Of a DNA stretch of 64,000 nt, positions 56,461 through 64,000 are shown piece after piece. Source of the stretch: Methylobacter sp. (GTDB taxonomy: Bacteria > Pseudomonadota > Gammaproteobacteria > Methylococcales > Methylomonadaceae); NCBI GenBank assembly GCA_024636505.1, contig JAGXGY010000059.1, positions 1 through 64,000 of the forward strand, written 5' to 3'. How positions within the stretch are numbered: position 1 is the stretch's first letter; the number at the start of each line of letters is the position of its first letter. Below the pieces are notes generated by a model that did no database searches, was not told where the DNA came from, and saw nothing but the letters and a program-made list of their open reading frames with translations. The translations under genes and the position numbers were made by a program.

Positions 56461-57495
56461 TTATTTCCACAAAAACGGTACATAACTATCGCAATCACCC
56501 CGTAAAAACCGCGCCAGCACTTGCGCTTGCAACCAGGGCAGTAAACCCACCGGTACTGTTTCTTCAAACCACGGGTGCATTAAGGTGTCCTGTTTACGAT
56601 CTTGCCATGCGGCCAATAAGGTTCGGCGCGGTTCATCTTTTAAGGTCACCGAACCATTGGGCCAGGTTTCAAAATCCTTAATGACCAGTTGCCGTTTGTT
56701 AATCAACGACAACACAAACCGGTCAACCATGGGTCTAAATTCTTCCGCCAAATCTAACGCTAATGACGGCCTGCCACTGCGTAATTGATGCAAAAAACCG
56801 CTGGCCGGATCAAGTCCCGTGGTTTCCAGCGCCGAACGGCAATCATGGGTCAGCAAGGTGTAACAAAATGATAACAAGGCATTAACAGGATCAGTCGGCG
56901 GCCTGCGTCTTCGGGTATCGAATTCAAAATCAGTTTGGCGTATCAAATGCTGAAACGCGCCGAAGTAGACTTGCGCTGCTTCGCCTTCGCGCCCCATCAG
57001 GGTGTCGATAGCCTTGCAATCCGCTAGCTGGGTTAAACAGCGGGTCAAACGTTTTTCAGCGGTTTGCAGCTCTTTAAGCACGCTATCGTCGGTGATTTTT
57101 TCGCCATGATCGCGCAGATAGCGCCGGAGCACATAGCGTTGGTTATAGAGCTTGCCGGTCAACATAGCTTGGGCAATGGCAACGCTTTTTTCGACATTAT
57201 GCCCGGTTAGATGCTGAGTTCTGCGTAACAATACATTACCGCTGACAGGACCCTCTACCCGCGCCAGATATTTGCCGAACATATTTAAAAAAGTAATGGT
57301 AATGCCGTTTTCAGCGCAATGCGCCATCAGGTAAGGCGAAATAGTCACTTGCCCGAAGCAAACCAATCCTTGTAATTTATGTATCGGGACACGGGCTTTG
57401 GTTTCCTTCTCAACTTTTAAGACCAGATTGTCATTGTCTTTATGCAGCCAGGCATTTTGCGTTTGAATGTAAATGACGTTTCGTAAGGGGCGCAA
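56461..57495 (-). CDS. cas1: CRISPR-associated endonuclease Cas1 (I-C)
   Basis: 344 aa; NVIYIQTQNAWLHKDNDNLVLKV; DPASGFLHQLRSGRPSLALDLAEEFRP. Confidence 0.97.
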   Translation of the reverse strand: MRPLRNVIYIQTQNAWLHKDNDNLVLKVEKETKARVPIHKLQGLVCFGQVTISPYLMAHCAENGITITFLNMFGKYLARVEGPVSGNVLLRRTQHLTGHNVEKSVAIAQAMLTGKLYNQRYVLRRYLRDHGEKITDDSVLKELQTAEKRLTRCLTQLADCKAIDTLMGREGEAAQVYFGAFQHLIRQTDFEFDTRRRRPPTDPVNALLSFCYTLLTHDCRSALETTGLDPASGFLHQLRSGRPSLALDLAEEFRPMVDRFVLSLINKRQLVIKDFETWPNGSVTLKDEPRRTLLAAWQDRKQDTLMHPWFEETVPVGLLPWLQAQVLARFLRGDCDSYVPFLWK

Positions 57496-57497
57496 GG

Positions 57498-58127
57498 TTA
57501 ATCCTCAGTGAGTTGTGCGGCCAACCAGGCGGCAGCCGATTTATGAAAACCTTTCGGGTGGCAGGGGTCGATCAGCGAGCAAGCCTTGCACTTTTTTGCC
57601 TTGTAGATAGCTTTAGGCGTGGCTTTAGTTTGCACGATGGTTCGACAGGCTAGAATAGTTTGCGCGGTTAAGTCGCGTAATTCAGCATCAAAAATAACCG
57701 GATGCCGACGACGAACTTCACCATAAAACAACGCGCCTTCCGGCACTGATACGCCGTGCATCTCTTCCAAACACAGTGCCTGGGCGCACAGTTGCACCTC
57801 ATCGGCACGGTGGGTCTTGGGCTTGCCGCGTTTGTATTCAATCGGATAGGGGATTTCTGTCCCATCCGCTTGTTTATGATATTCCACCACGTCGGCAACG
57901 CCTTCAATGCCCAGTTCTTCGTTTGCCAAACGCAATGCCCATACGGTACGAACGTCACCACGCTTTTGCTGATCGGCCTGATTGACTTTTTGATGCAACA
58001 CTTGACCTTCTGCCGTCCATTGGTTTTCCGTCCAGATATCTTCGAGTTCGATGAGGGCAAATTGGCGCGGGCAAAAAAGATAATGTTGTAGTTGTGAAAG
58101 ATAAATCGATTCCAGCGTTGACATCAT
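57498..58127 (-). CDS. cas4: CRISPR-associated exonuclease Cas4
   Basis: LSQLQHYLFCPRQFALIELEDIW; C-terminal cysteines CKACSLIDPCHP. Confidence 0.95.
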   Translation of the reverse strand: MMSTLESIYLSQLQHYLFCPRQFALIELEDIWTENQWTAEGQVLHQKVNQADQQKRGDVRTVWALRLANEELGIEGVADVVEYHKQADGTEIPYPIEYKRGKPKTHRADEVQLCAQALCLEEMHGVSVPEGALFYGEVRRRHPVIFDAELRDLTAQTILACRTIVQTKATPKAIYKAKKCKACSLIDPCHPKGFHKSAAAWLAAQLTED

Positions 58128-58188
58128 GCGTTCCCCTCTATAAATAAAAAAACCTTTCAGGTTTTAAAAACCTGAAAGGTTTAGGCGA

Positions 58189-59079
58189 TTAGAAACCGTC
58201 AATTATTTCAACTTTTAAATCTTTAAATTCCAAATTTATTTTTTCAGCATTTAAGTTTTCTAGCCGATTTAATGTTCCTTCCTTTTTCCATTCATCTATC
58301 AATTTAATCAATAATCCATGTACATTTGCTGAAGAATATTGCCCCGATTTACAGTTATGTTGCCACCAAAGGACTTTTTTCACTGCCATTGAACCTTCGG
58401 GTCTGGCTGAAGAGGCATCGCCTTCAAAGAGTTTGGGCAGAATTGCTTTAATGCTTTCTGCATCGTCATCGCTAAAGCCTGTTTTTTCGGCGAGTTGTGG
58501 GGTGATTGCGCCGTAAGTGACATAGATGGCATGGTCTACGCGGTGTTTCATACCCATGGTGTCTGAGCCTTTTTTGCTACCATCACCTTCACCGCTGACA
58601 CTTTTAGTAATTTGCGTGCTGGTGATGCTGACAGGTTCTAAGCTAAAGGCCGATTGAATGGTGACAGGGCCGCGAATGGCAATAGAAACCCCAGCAGCAT
58701 CGGCTTCTTTGCCAAAAGCAAACACTTGACCAAAGGCGCGAACATCAAACCAGTGTTCGCACGCCTTTTTAGCAGTATCGTCTTTGTTGGTTTTTTTAGC
58801 ATTAAACGCTTCTTTGCCTAAACCCACTTTGTCATCATAGGCGCGGTTTTGTAGGCTGGTCATGCCATCGGTTTTTTTCTCATCGGATTGAACAAAAATG
58901 GAATGTCCTTGTTCTTGCAAACGGTCTCGGATTTTGCGTTTTAAACAAACATCAGTCACTTCGCCATAACCGTCATAATCGGTGCGGGGGCGGTTGCCGT
59001 TTAACGGATCGCCGTTAGGATTGGCGTGATTGACGCTAAAGATGATGGCAAAGTCTATTTTGTGGCTAAGTGTGGTCAT
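58189..59079 (-). CDS. cas7c: Cas7c (Csd2)
   Basis: IIFSVNHANPNGDPLNGNRPRTDYDGYGEVTDVCLKRKIRD. Confidence 0.95.
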   Translation of the reverse strand: MTTLSHKIDFAIIFSVNHANPNGDPLNGNRPRTDYDGYGEVTDVCLKRKIRDRLQEQGHSIFVQSDEKKTDGMTSLQNRAYDDKVGLGKEAFNAKKTNKDDTAKKACEHWFDVRAFGQVFAFGKEADAAGVSIAIRGPVTIQSAFSLEPVSITSTQITKSVSGEGDGSKKGSDTMGMKHRVDHAIYVTYGAITPQLAEKTGFSDDDAESIKAILPKLFEGDASSARPEGSMAVKKVLWWQHNCKSGQYSSANVHGLLIKLIDEWKKEGTLNRLENLNAEKINLEFKDLKVEIIDGF

Positions 59080-61118
59080 TATGCATCTCCTGCTGATGTG
59101 GTTTCGTCGAAGTTTTTCGTTTGTTTGGCTTTGTAGTTTGCTGCATTTTCCGCGCTGTCTTGTTTCATTTTCTGCCGCTGGCAGTAATAGCCTAATAAAA
59201 ACTCACCTGATAACGGCGCGTTATTATTGAAATCTTCAATGGTAAAGGCACTGCTAATGGTTTCGAGTTCTTCGCGTTGATTGTTTAAAAAGCCAGTGCG
59301 TGAAACTTGTAGGCGTTGCATATAAGGGTCTAGGGCTTTGTGAATCAGCAGCCATGTTTGCGCTGGACGGTCAGCAAAACGTTGCATTAAACGGGCGGCG
59401 TTGGTTGGGCGATTTTCATCGGTGACACTTAATGCAACGCTTTCTATGCGTTCAGCAACGGCAAGCAAGCGTCCGTAAAGGTAATCACGGGAATGGTAGT
59501 TTTCATCGAGTGCCATGTTGTAAATTCTCCGTTGGGTTGAATCAGGGTTTCTGGCGTAATAGCCTTTGTAAAGAGCGCAGGTAATACCTAGGTTTTTTTC
59601 CCATAACCATTGTTCATCATTGGCGTAAGCTACGCGATTGGTGGCTTTACGCACGCAACTTTGTACTAAATCGAATGGAAAGGGATAACCATCGACAATG
59701 CACGGCATCAAGCGTTCAATGACTTTTTTCTTTAAGTTGTCCGTAACATTTTCACCATAAGCGGCTTTGGCAATGTCTCTGGGTACAGGCGAGCTAATGG
59801 GATAAATGACTTTGATTTTTGGTTTTTTGCCTGTGTCATTTTTAATTTCTTGGGTATGGCGTTGATACCATGCAAATTCGGCGTGCCATTTTTTTAAGCG
59901 TTCAAGAAAGTCATGGCTGAGTAATTCGCGGTAATACAAAATACCCATGCGCCCTGGGGTCGCAGAATCTAAGCCCATGATGATGATTTGGTCAGTTTCA
60001 TCTAGTTTTGCCGCGTAACCTGCGATGTATTTTTTTAATTTCAGTGCGTAAGCCGCGCCTAAATCTGTGCCATAGTCCAAAACCGTTTGAGTCGGTTCTT
60101 GCGTTTCTTCAACTTCGCTAAAATCGGCTTCTTCATCAAATTGTTCGCTCAGGTCTGCTAAGGGTTCGGGAATGTCTTTGCCTGAAACTGCCCATGAGAC
60201 ATAGACTTGATCGCCGTTTTTGTAGCCTTGTTTTTGAATTAACCAACTTAAAGCATTGTGGGCTTTTTGGGTGACAGTGAAACCAATGCCATTGGCCTGT
60301 TTGTCATCTAAAAATTTGCCGCGATAGGTGTAGCCACCTGAATCATTAGCAGAAATGAGTTTCGCACCATCCCCCGAATGGCGGATTTTTTTCGGGTGAT
60401 TGCTGGCTAAGACTTGTTGCTTGCCTGTGATGTAGCACAGCCCTTGTTCAGTATTGGTTGAGCTATCGAAGTCTATCCATTTTTGCTGAATTGTTTCATC
60501 CTTCCATGTGTCTATTGCAGGGTCGCCGGTTAATTCAACTGACCAACACACCAAGGCAGAGCCTTGGTCTAACACGCCTTTGTCTTTGGGTAGCAGTTTA
60601 AACAATATAGGGGCTTCGCCGTTGTCGCTGTTCCATTGGGTGAGTAACACATTGTCAACATCAACATAAACAATGTTTGCGGCGATTAAATCTTTAATCA
60701 CTGTGCCTTTTTCAATGTACTGCAAAACGGCTTTGACTTTGGCATGGCCGTATTCTGAGTCGCACCATTTTTTTAATAAATCGTGATAACTGTTGAAATA
60801 GGGCTTTTTCTTGCCGCCATACGCTTCATAATCTTTAGCGACATATTGCAATTTATCTGCTAATGGATGCGGCTCTTCCCCACTGGTTCGCCCCGCCGAT
60901 TTTTCGGTGGCGGGTAAAACAACCTGTGTTTTTTCTAACACTACCGCTTTTAGAAATTTGCCCTCGCCATCAATAGTGATGTTGATATGGGCATTTTGTT
61001 GCGTGTGGCTAATCGGCACTAATGGCGAGTATTTTTTCTTGTCATCATCAGAAGGCGGTGGTTCATCAAGCAATACCGCTGCTTCGTAAGTCTGATAGAG
61101 TTTTTCCATCCAGCTCAT
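59079..61118 (-). CDS. cas8c: Cas8c (Csd1)
   Basis: 679 aa, position between cas7c and cas5c; Csd1-like SDDDKKKYSPLVPISHTQQNAHINITIDGEGKF. Confidence 0.93.
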   Translation of the reverse strand: MSWMEKLYQTYEAAVLLDEPPPSDDDKKKYSPLVPISHTQQNAHINITIDGEGKFLKAVVLEKTQVVLPATEKSAGRTSGEEPHPLADKLQYVAKDYEAYGGKKKPYFNSYHDLLKKWCDSEYGHAKVKAVLQYIEKGTVIKDLIAANIVYVDVDNVLLTQWNSDNGEAPILFKLLPKDKGVLDQGSALVCWSVELTGDPAIDTWKDETIQQKWIDFDSSTNTEQGLCYITGKQQVLASNHPKKIRHSGDGAKLISANDSGGYTYRGKFLDDKQANGIGFTVTQKAHNALSWLIQKQGYKNGDQVYVSWAVSGKDIPEPLADLSEQFDEEADFSEVEETQEPTQTVLDYGTDLGAAYALKLKKYIAGYAAKLDETDQIIIMGLDSATPGRMGILYYRELLSHDFLERLKKWHAEFAWYQRHTQEIKNDTGKKPKIKVIYPISSPVPRDIAKAAYGENVTDNLKKKVIERLMPCIVDGYPFPFDLVQSCVRKATNRVAYANDEQWLWEKNLGITCALYKGYYARNPDSTQRRIYNMALDENYHSRDYLYGRLLAVAERIESVALSVTDENRPTNAARLMQRFADRPAQTWLLIHKALDPYMQRLQVSRTGFLNNQREELETISSAFTIEDFNNNAPLSGEFLLGYYCQRQKMKQDSAENAANYKAKQTKNFDETTSAGDA

Positions 61119-61825
61119 AATTCAGCCTCCTCGGTTTCGACATCTTTTAAATTGGTGCCGATACCGAACGGTTTAACCGACATGGGGCGCACAATGCGGC
61201 GGCGGGTGCATTCATCTGGTCTGGGGAATTCCAAAATGCCTTTTTTTAAGGTCGCTTGCCAAAACAGGCTTTCTAAATTCTCCCCGCCCGTCTCGTCTGG
61301 ATAAGCGAAACTATGAAACATTAAACCAAAGGGTATGTCAGGCGTTTCATCATAAACACCTTCGCCTGTTCCAAATTCACACGGTTCAACGTAGGCTTGG
61401 CAATCGCGTGTGCCTAAAAAAATATCTTGTCTGCCACCTTTTACTAAGGCACGTTGACTCATGCTAGAATGTTTTTTTTCGTTCCGATCTTGTTGTAATT
61501 CGGGGCGGTGTTCATTCCATTCAAAATGGGCTTCAACCTGGTATTCAACATCGCGTAAAAAGGTATAAATCGCCAAGCTATTGCCGCTTGCATTCCAGAG
61601 CAACGGTTTTGTGCCTTTGGTTTGAGTGCGTAAAGGCTTCATGATTCGTACTCTATCAACGTGCCAAATCAGCGTTGGTTTCCAATAAATGGATTTGAGC
61701 ACGCCTTTGAGGGCTTCGTAAGTGGGCAGGTGATAAGAGCATTTTTCACCGCCGACTTTGGTGATGGGGTCGGTAAATAATGCGTACCGTCCTCGTAATT
61801 TAAAACTAATGCGGTTGTTATCCAT
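61115..61825 (-). CDS. cas5c: Cas5c (Csd5)
   Basis: FKLRGRYALFTDPITKVGGEKCSYHLPTYEALKGVLKSIYWKPTLIWHVDRVRIM; AAGGAG SD upstream. Confidence 0.95.
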   Translation of the reverse strand: MDNNRISFKLRGRYALFTDPITKVGGEKCSYHLPTYEALKGVLKSIYWKPTLIWHVDRVRIMKPLRTQTKGTKPLLWNASGNSLAIYTFLRDVEYQVEAHFEWNEHRPELQQDRNEKKHSSMSQRALVKGGRQDIFLGTRDCQAYVEPCEFGTGEGVYDETPDIPFGLMFHSFAYPDETGGENLESLFWQATLKKGILEFPRPDECTRRRIVRPMSVKPFGIGTNLKDVETEEAEL

Positions 61826-61912
61826 TGAAACTCCTTGAGGGCGTTATTTGTTTTCACAACTGAATAATGTTGCAAAATAATGGTTATTTATGGATGAGTG
61901 CAGATGTTGATT

Positions 61913-62050
61913 GATACTGCCGATTTAACATCGGCAATATCAGTTTTAAATAAGCACTAACCCTAACCACAAATGGTTTCAATCCACGTCTTCATGTTTC
62001 AATTTACATCTTCACAAGAAGAACGACATCACCTTTAAATTAAAGATGAT
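61913..62050 (-). ncRNA. Candidate crRNA-like RNA: psiR1 (62027-61996), psiR2 (61995-61976), 34-nt spacer-like (61975-61942), 12-bp hairpin (61941-61913)
   Basis: Minus strand: GTCGTTCTTCTTGTGAAGATGTAAATTGAAAC-ATGAAGACGTGGATTGAAAC-CATTTGTGGTTAGGGTTAGTGCTTATTTAAAACT-GATATTGCCGAT-GTTAA-ATCGGCAGTATC. Confidence 0.55.
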
Positions 62051-62056
62051 GAATTA

Positions 62057-62085
62057 AGAATACGTTAGCCAATTACCGCAGTCAA
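62057..62085 (-). promoter_or_regulatory. Sigma70-like promoter TTGACT-17-TATTCT
   Basis: Minus strand TTGACTGCGGTAATTGGCTAACGTATTCT, about 30 nt upstream of psiR1 and upstream of cas5c. Confidence 0.6.
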
Positions 62086-62114
62086 TTTATTTCTTTCATT
62101 TATGGTTATGGTTA

Positions 62115-64000
62115 TTACAAACAATCAAGCCCGCGTTTACTGACAAGTTCAGTTGACAAGCCAAACTCAGGGCTGTAATAGCATTCATCCAAATAAAACA
62201 CGCCTTCACCTTGAATTTCAACAATAGCACCCTGTTCACGCAATTTCTGCCAAACATTCGGAAATACATTGACGCTGTATTTTTGCGCTTTTCTCAAACA
62301 GCTATAAAAAGCCTTGGCTTCAAATTTTTTTGATAGGCCACACAATTCGGTAATCAAGGATTGCCCTTCTTCATAAGGCACAATCACTGAATAAGTCGGC
62401 GCATCTATGGCTTTAAAGGCTTTGCCTGCGGTCATGAAGGATTGCTTTAAATACAACGGCGCGCTTATGCCGTTATTCCATTTATTTTCACTGAGCAGAT
62501 TTAATAAAGTGTCGTTTCGTTCTGCTACATTGTTTGACACGGGATAGACCATTTGATCCGCACGTTCATAAAAATAGTAGTTGAAATATAACGCGATGGC
62601 TTCGGGGGCTAATAAATCTTGTCCTTTGTATTGTCTAAAGACGGTTTCAGTTTTCTTTTTCCCTTCTTTAATATCAATCAATTGGTCAATGGGTTCTTCG
62701 GCAGGGTTAATGACATGAACTTCGGCTTTATCTAACATAGCATTGCGATTGCAACGTCCCGCCGCTTGGGCAATGGAATCCAACCCTGCCAGAAAGCGAA
62801 TTACGCTGGCAAAATCTATATCGACACCTGCTTCAATCAATTGGGTACTGAAACACAACACAGGTTTTTTATCTATTAAACGGGCTTTGATGGTATTAAA
62901 AATATCGGTGCGGTGTGCGGAACATTGATGGGTGCTGAGGTGAAATACGCTGTCTTTATCTACTTTACTTTCACAATCCCGATACAGGGCTTCTGCCCAT
63001 GCTTTGGTATTGACGATGACTAAACAACTACCTTTTTCTGCGAATTCAGAAAGCGCGAATTCAGCAATTTCTTCTTTTGACCAACCTTCGGACTTCGTTT
63101 TATCCAAAATATCAACGCGCTTGAGTTGTTCAAAAAGTTTTTTAACGTCACCTATTAATTCATTTCCTTCGGGAATGATGAGCTGACCTTTTTCCGGCGT
63201 TTTGAGTTTGTCCAATAACGGTTGGGTTGCTGTGCATAACACAGCGGTTGTGTGGGTATAAGTCGTTAAAAAATTCAGGGCGTTACAAAATAAATGCGTG
63301 CAGTTAATCGGTAAAGTTTGAATTTCATCAAAAATAATTACGCTGTTTGCTAATTGATGCAAACGCCGCACGCCGCGTGTGCCGCCGTCAAATAAGGTTT
63401 CTAAAAATTGCACCATCGTTGTCATGACGATAGGCGCGTCCCAATTTTCAGCGACTAATTTACTGTGCCACGTTTGCTGTTCGGGTTCTAAATTGGAATG
63501 ATGTTCAAGTACCCACGCATAATCTTCACCAACACGTTGAATCGCTTTACGAATCGCCTCGGCATTTTGTTCAATAATGGAGGTGTAAGGAATAATATAG
63601 AAAATACGTTCTAATTTATGCTCTTTGGCATGATGCAGCGCAAAGCGCAAACTAGCGTATGTTTTACCACCGCCTGTTGGAACAGTTAAGCTATAAATGC
63701 CTTGCGGCTGTTCAGATCGGTTTTTGCAAGTGTCGGAAATGTCGCGGCGTATTTGATTTAATCGAAGCGTTTTTTCGGGTAACTGTTCGTGCTTACTTTC
63801 GATCTCATTTTGTTGTTCAACCAAGAAAAGTTCCAAGCGATTTATCGCAACATCCCAAGCTACAGGTTGATTACGATGATTTTTCTTTTCTGGCATTTCA
63901 AAATCAGCACTGTCAATACGGTCAGCATCAATCAAGCAACTGAATAAAAAACGAGTTAAAAAACCGAAATAAAATTGCCTGATGATTTCACTTTGCTGAG
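62115..64000 (-). CDS. cas3: Cas3 helicase-nuclease (partial; N-terminus beyond window)
   Basis: VPTGGGKTYASLRFALHHA, IFDEIQTLP, ATQPLL, AAGRCNRN; frame open to the window end (FGFLTRFLFSCLIDADR). Confidence 0.95.
   Translation of the reverse strand, partial: QQSEIIRQFYFGFLTRFLFSCLIDADRIDSADFEMPEKKNHRNQPVAWDVAINRLELFLVEQQNEIESKHEQLPEKTLRLNQIRRDISDTCKNRSEQPQGIYSLTVPTGGGKTYASLRFALHHAKEHKLERIFYIIPYTSIIEQNAEAIRKAIQRVGEDYAWVLEHHSNLEPEQQTWHSKLVAENWDAPIVMTTMVQFLETLFDGGTRGVRRLHQLANSVIIFDEIQTLPINCTHLFCNALNFLTTYTHTTAVLCTATQPLLDKLKTPEKGQLIIPEGNELIGDVKKLFEQLKRVDILDKTKSEGWSKEEIAEFALSEFAEKGSCLVIVNTKAWAEALYRDCESKVDKDSVFHLSTHQCSAHRTDIFNTIKARLIDKKPVLCFSTQLIEAGVDIDFASVIRFLAGLDSIAQAAGRCNRNAMLDKAEVHVINPAEEPIDQLIDIKEGKKKTETVFRQYKGQDLLAPEAIALYFNYYFYERADQMVYPVSNNVAERNDTLLNLLSENKWNNGISAPLYLKQSFMTAGKAFKAIDAPTYSVIVPYEEGQSLITELCGLSKKFEAKAFYSCLRKAQKYSVNVFPNVWQKLREQGAIVEIQGEGVFYLDECYYSPEFGLSTELVSKRGLDCL

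Overview
The window is a chromosomal segment of a gammaproteobacterium, probably a methanotroph-like lineage judging only by gene families and style. Most of it is housekeeping: thiO, pyrD, pmbA/tldD, a bamC-like lipoprotein, a nitrilase-family hydrolase, yhdP, rng/maf/rlmH, a flgP-like/flgT/fliW group, panBCD-folK-pcnB, prlC, ubiD, hemCDXY, gnd, a periplasmic redox cluster, rdgB/rph, a Ser/Thr kinase and yicC. The right end carries a complete-looking type I-C CRISPR-Cas locus on the minus strand (cas3 cut by the window edge, then cas5c-cas8c-cas7c-cas4-cas1-cas2). It is followed by an array I counted by hand as 88 identical 32-nt repeats and 87 spacers. The most interesting signal is in the cas3-cas5c intergenic region (about 61913-62085, minus strand). 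It contains a sigma70-like promoter, two degenerate I-C-like repeats (the second keeping the exact CGTGGATTGAAAC handle), a 34-nt spacer-like segment, and a 12-bp hairpin where the next repeat stem would be. The first 22 nt of that segment match 18/22 to the sequence just upstream of the same promoter. This resembles a crRNA-like regulatory RNA embedded in the cas operon. Other points: two duplicated spacers that differ only at the PAM-distal end, two solo 36-nt CRISPR-repeat-like dispersed elements with compensated stems, pcnB lacking a standard start codon (candidate AUU start), an in-frame tandem repeat in a FlgP-like signal peptide, a truncated higB next to an intact higA, and the right end of an IS605/TnpB element.
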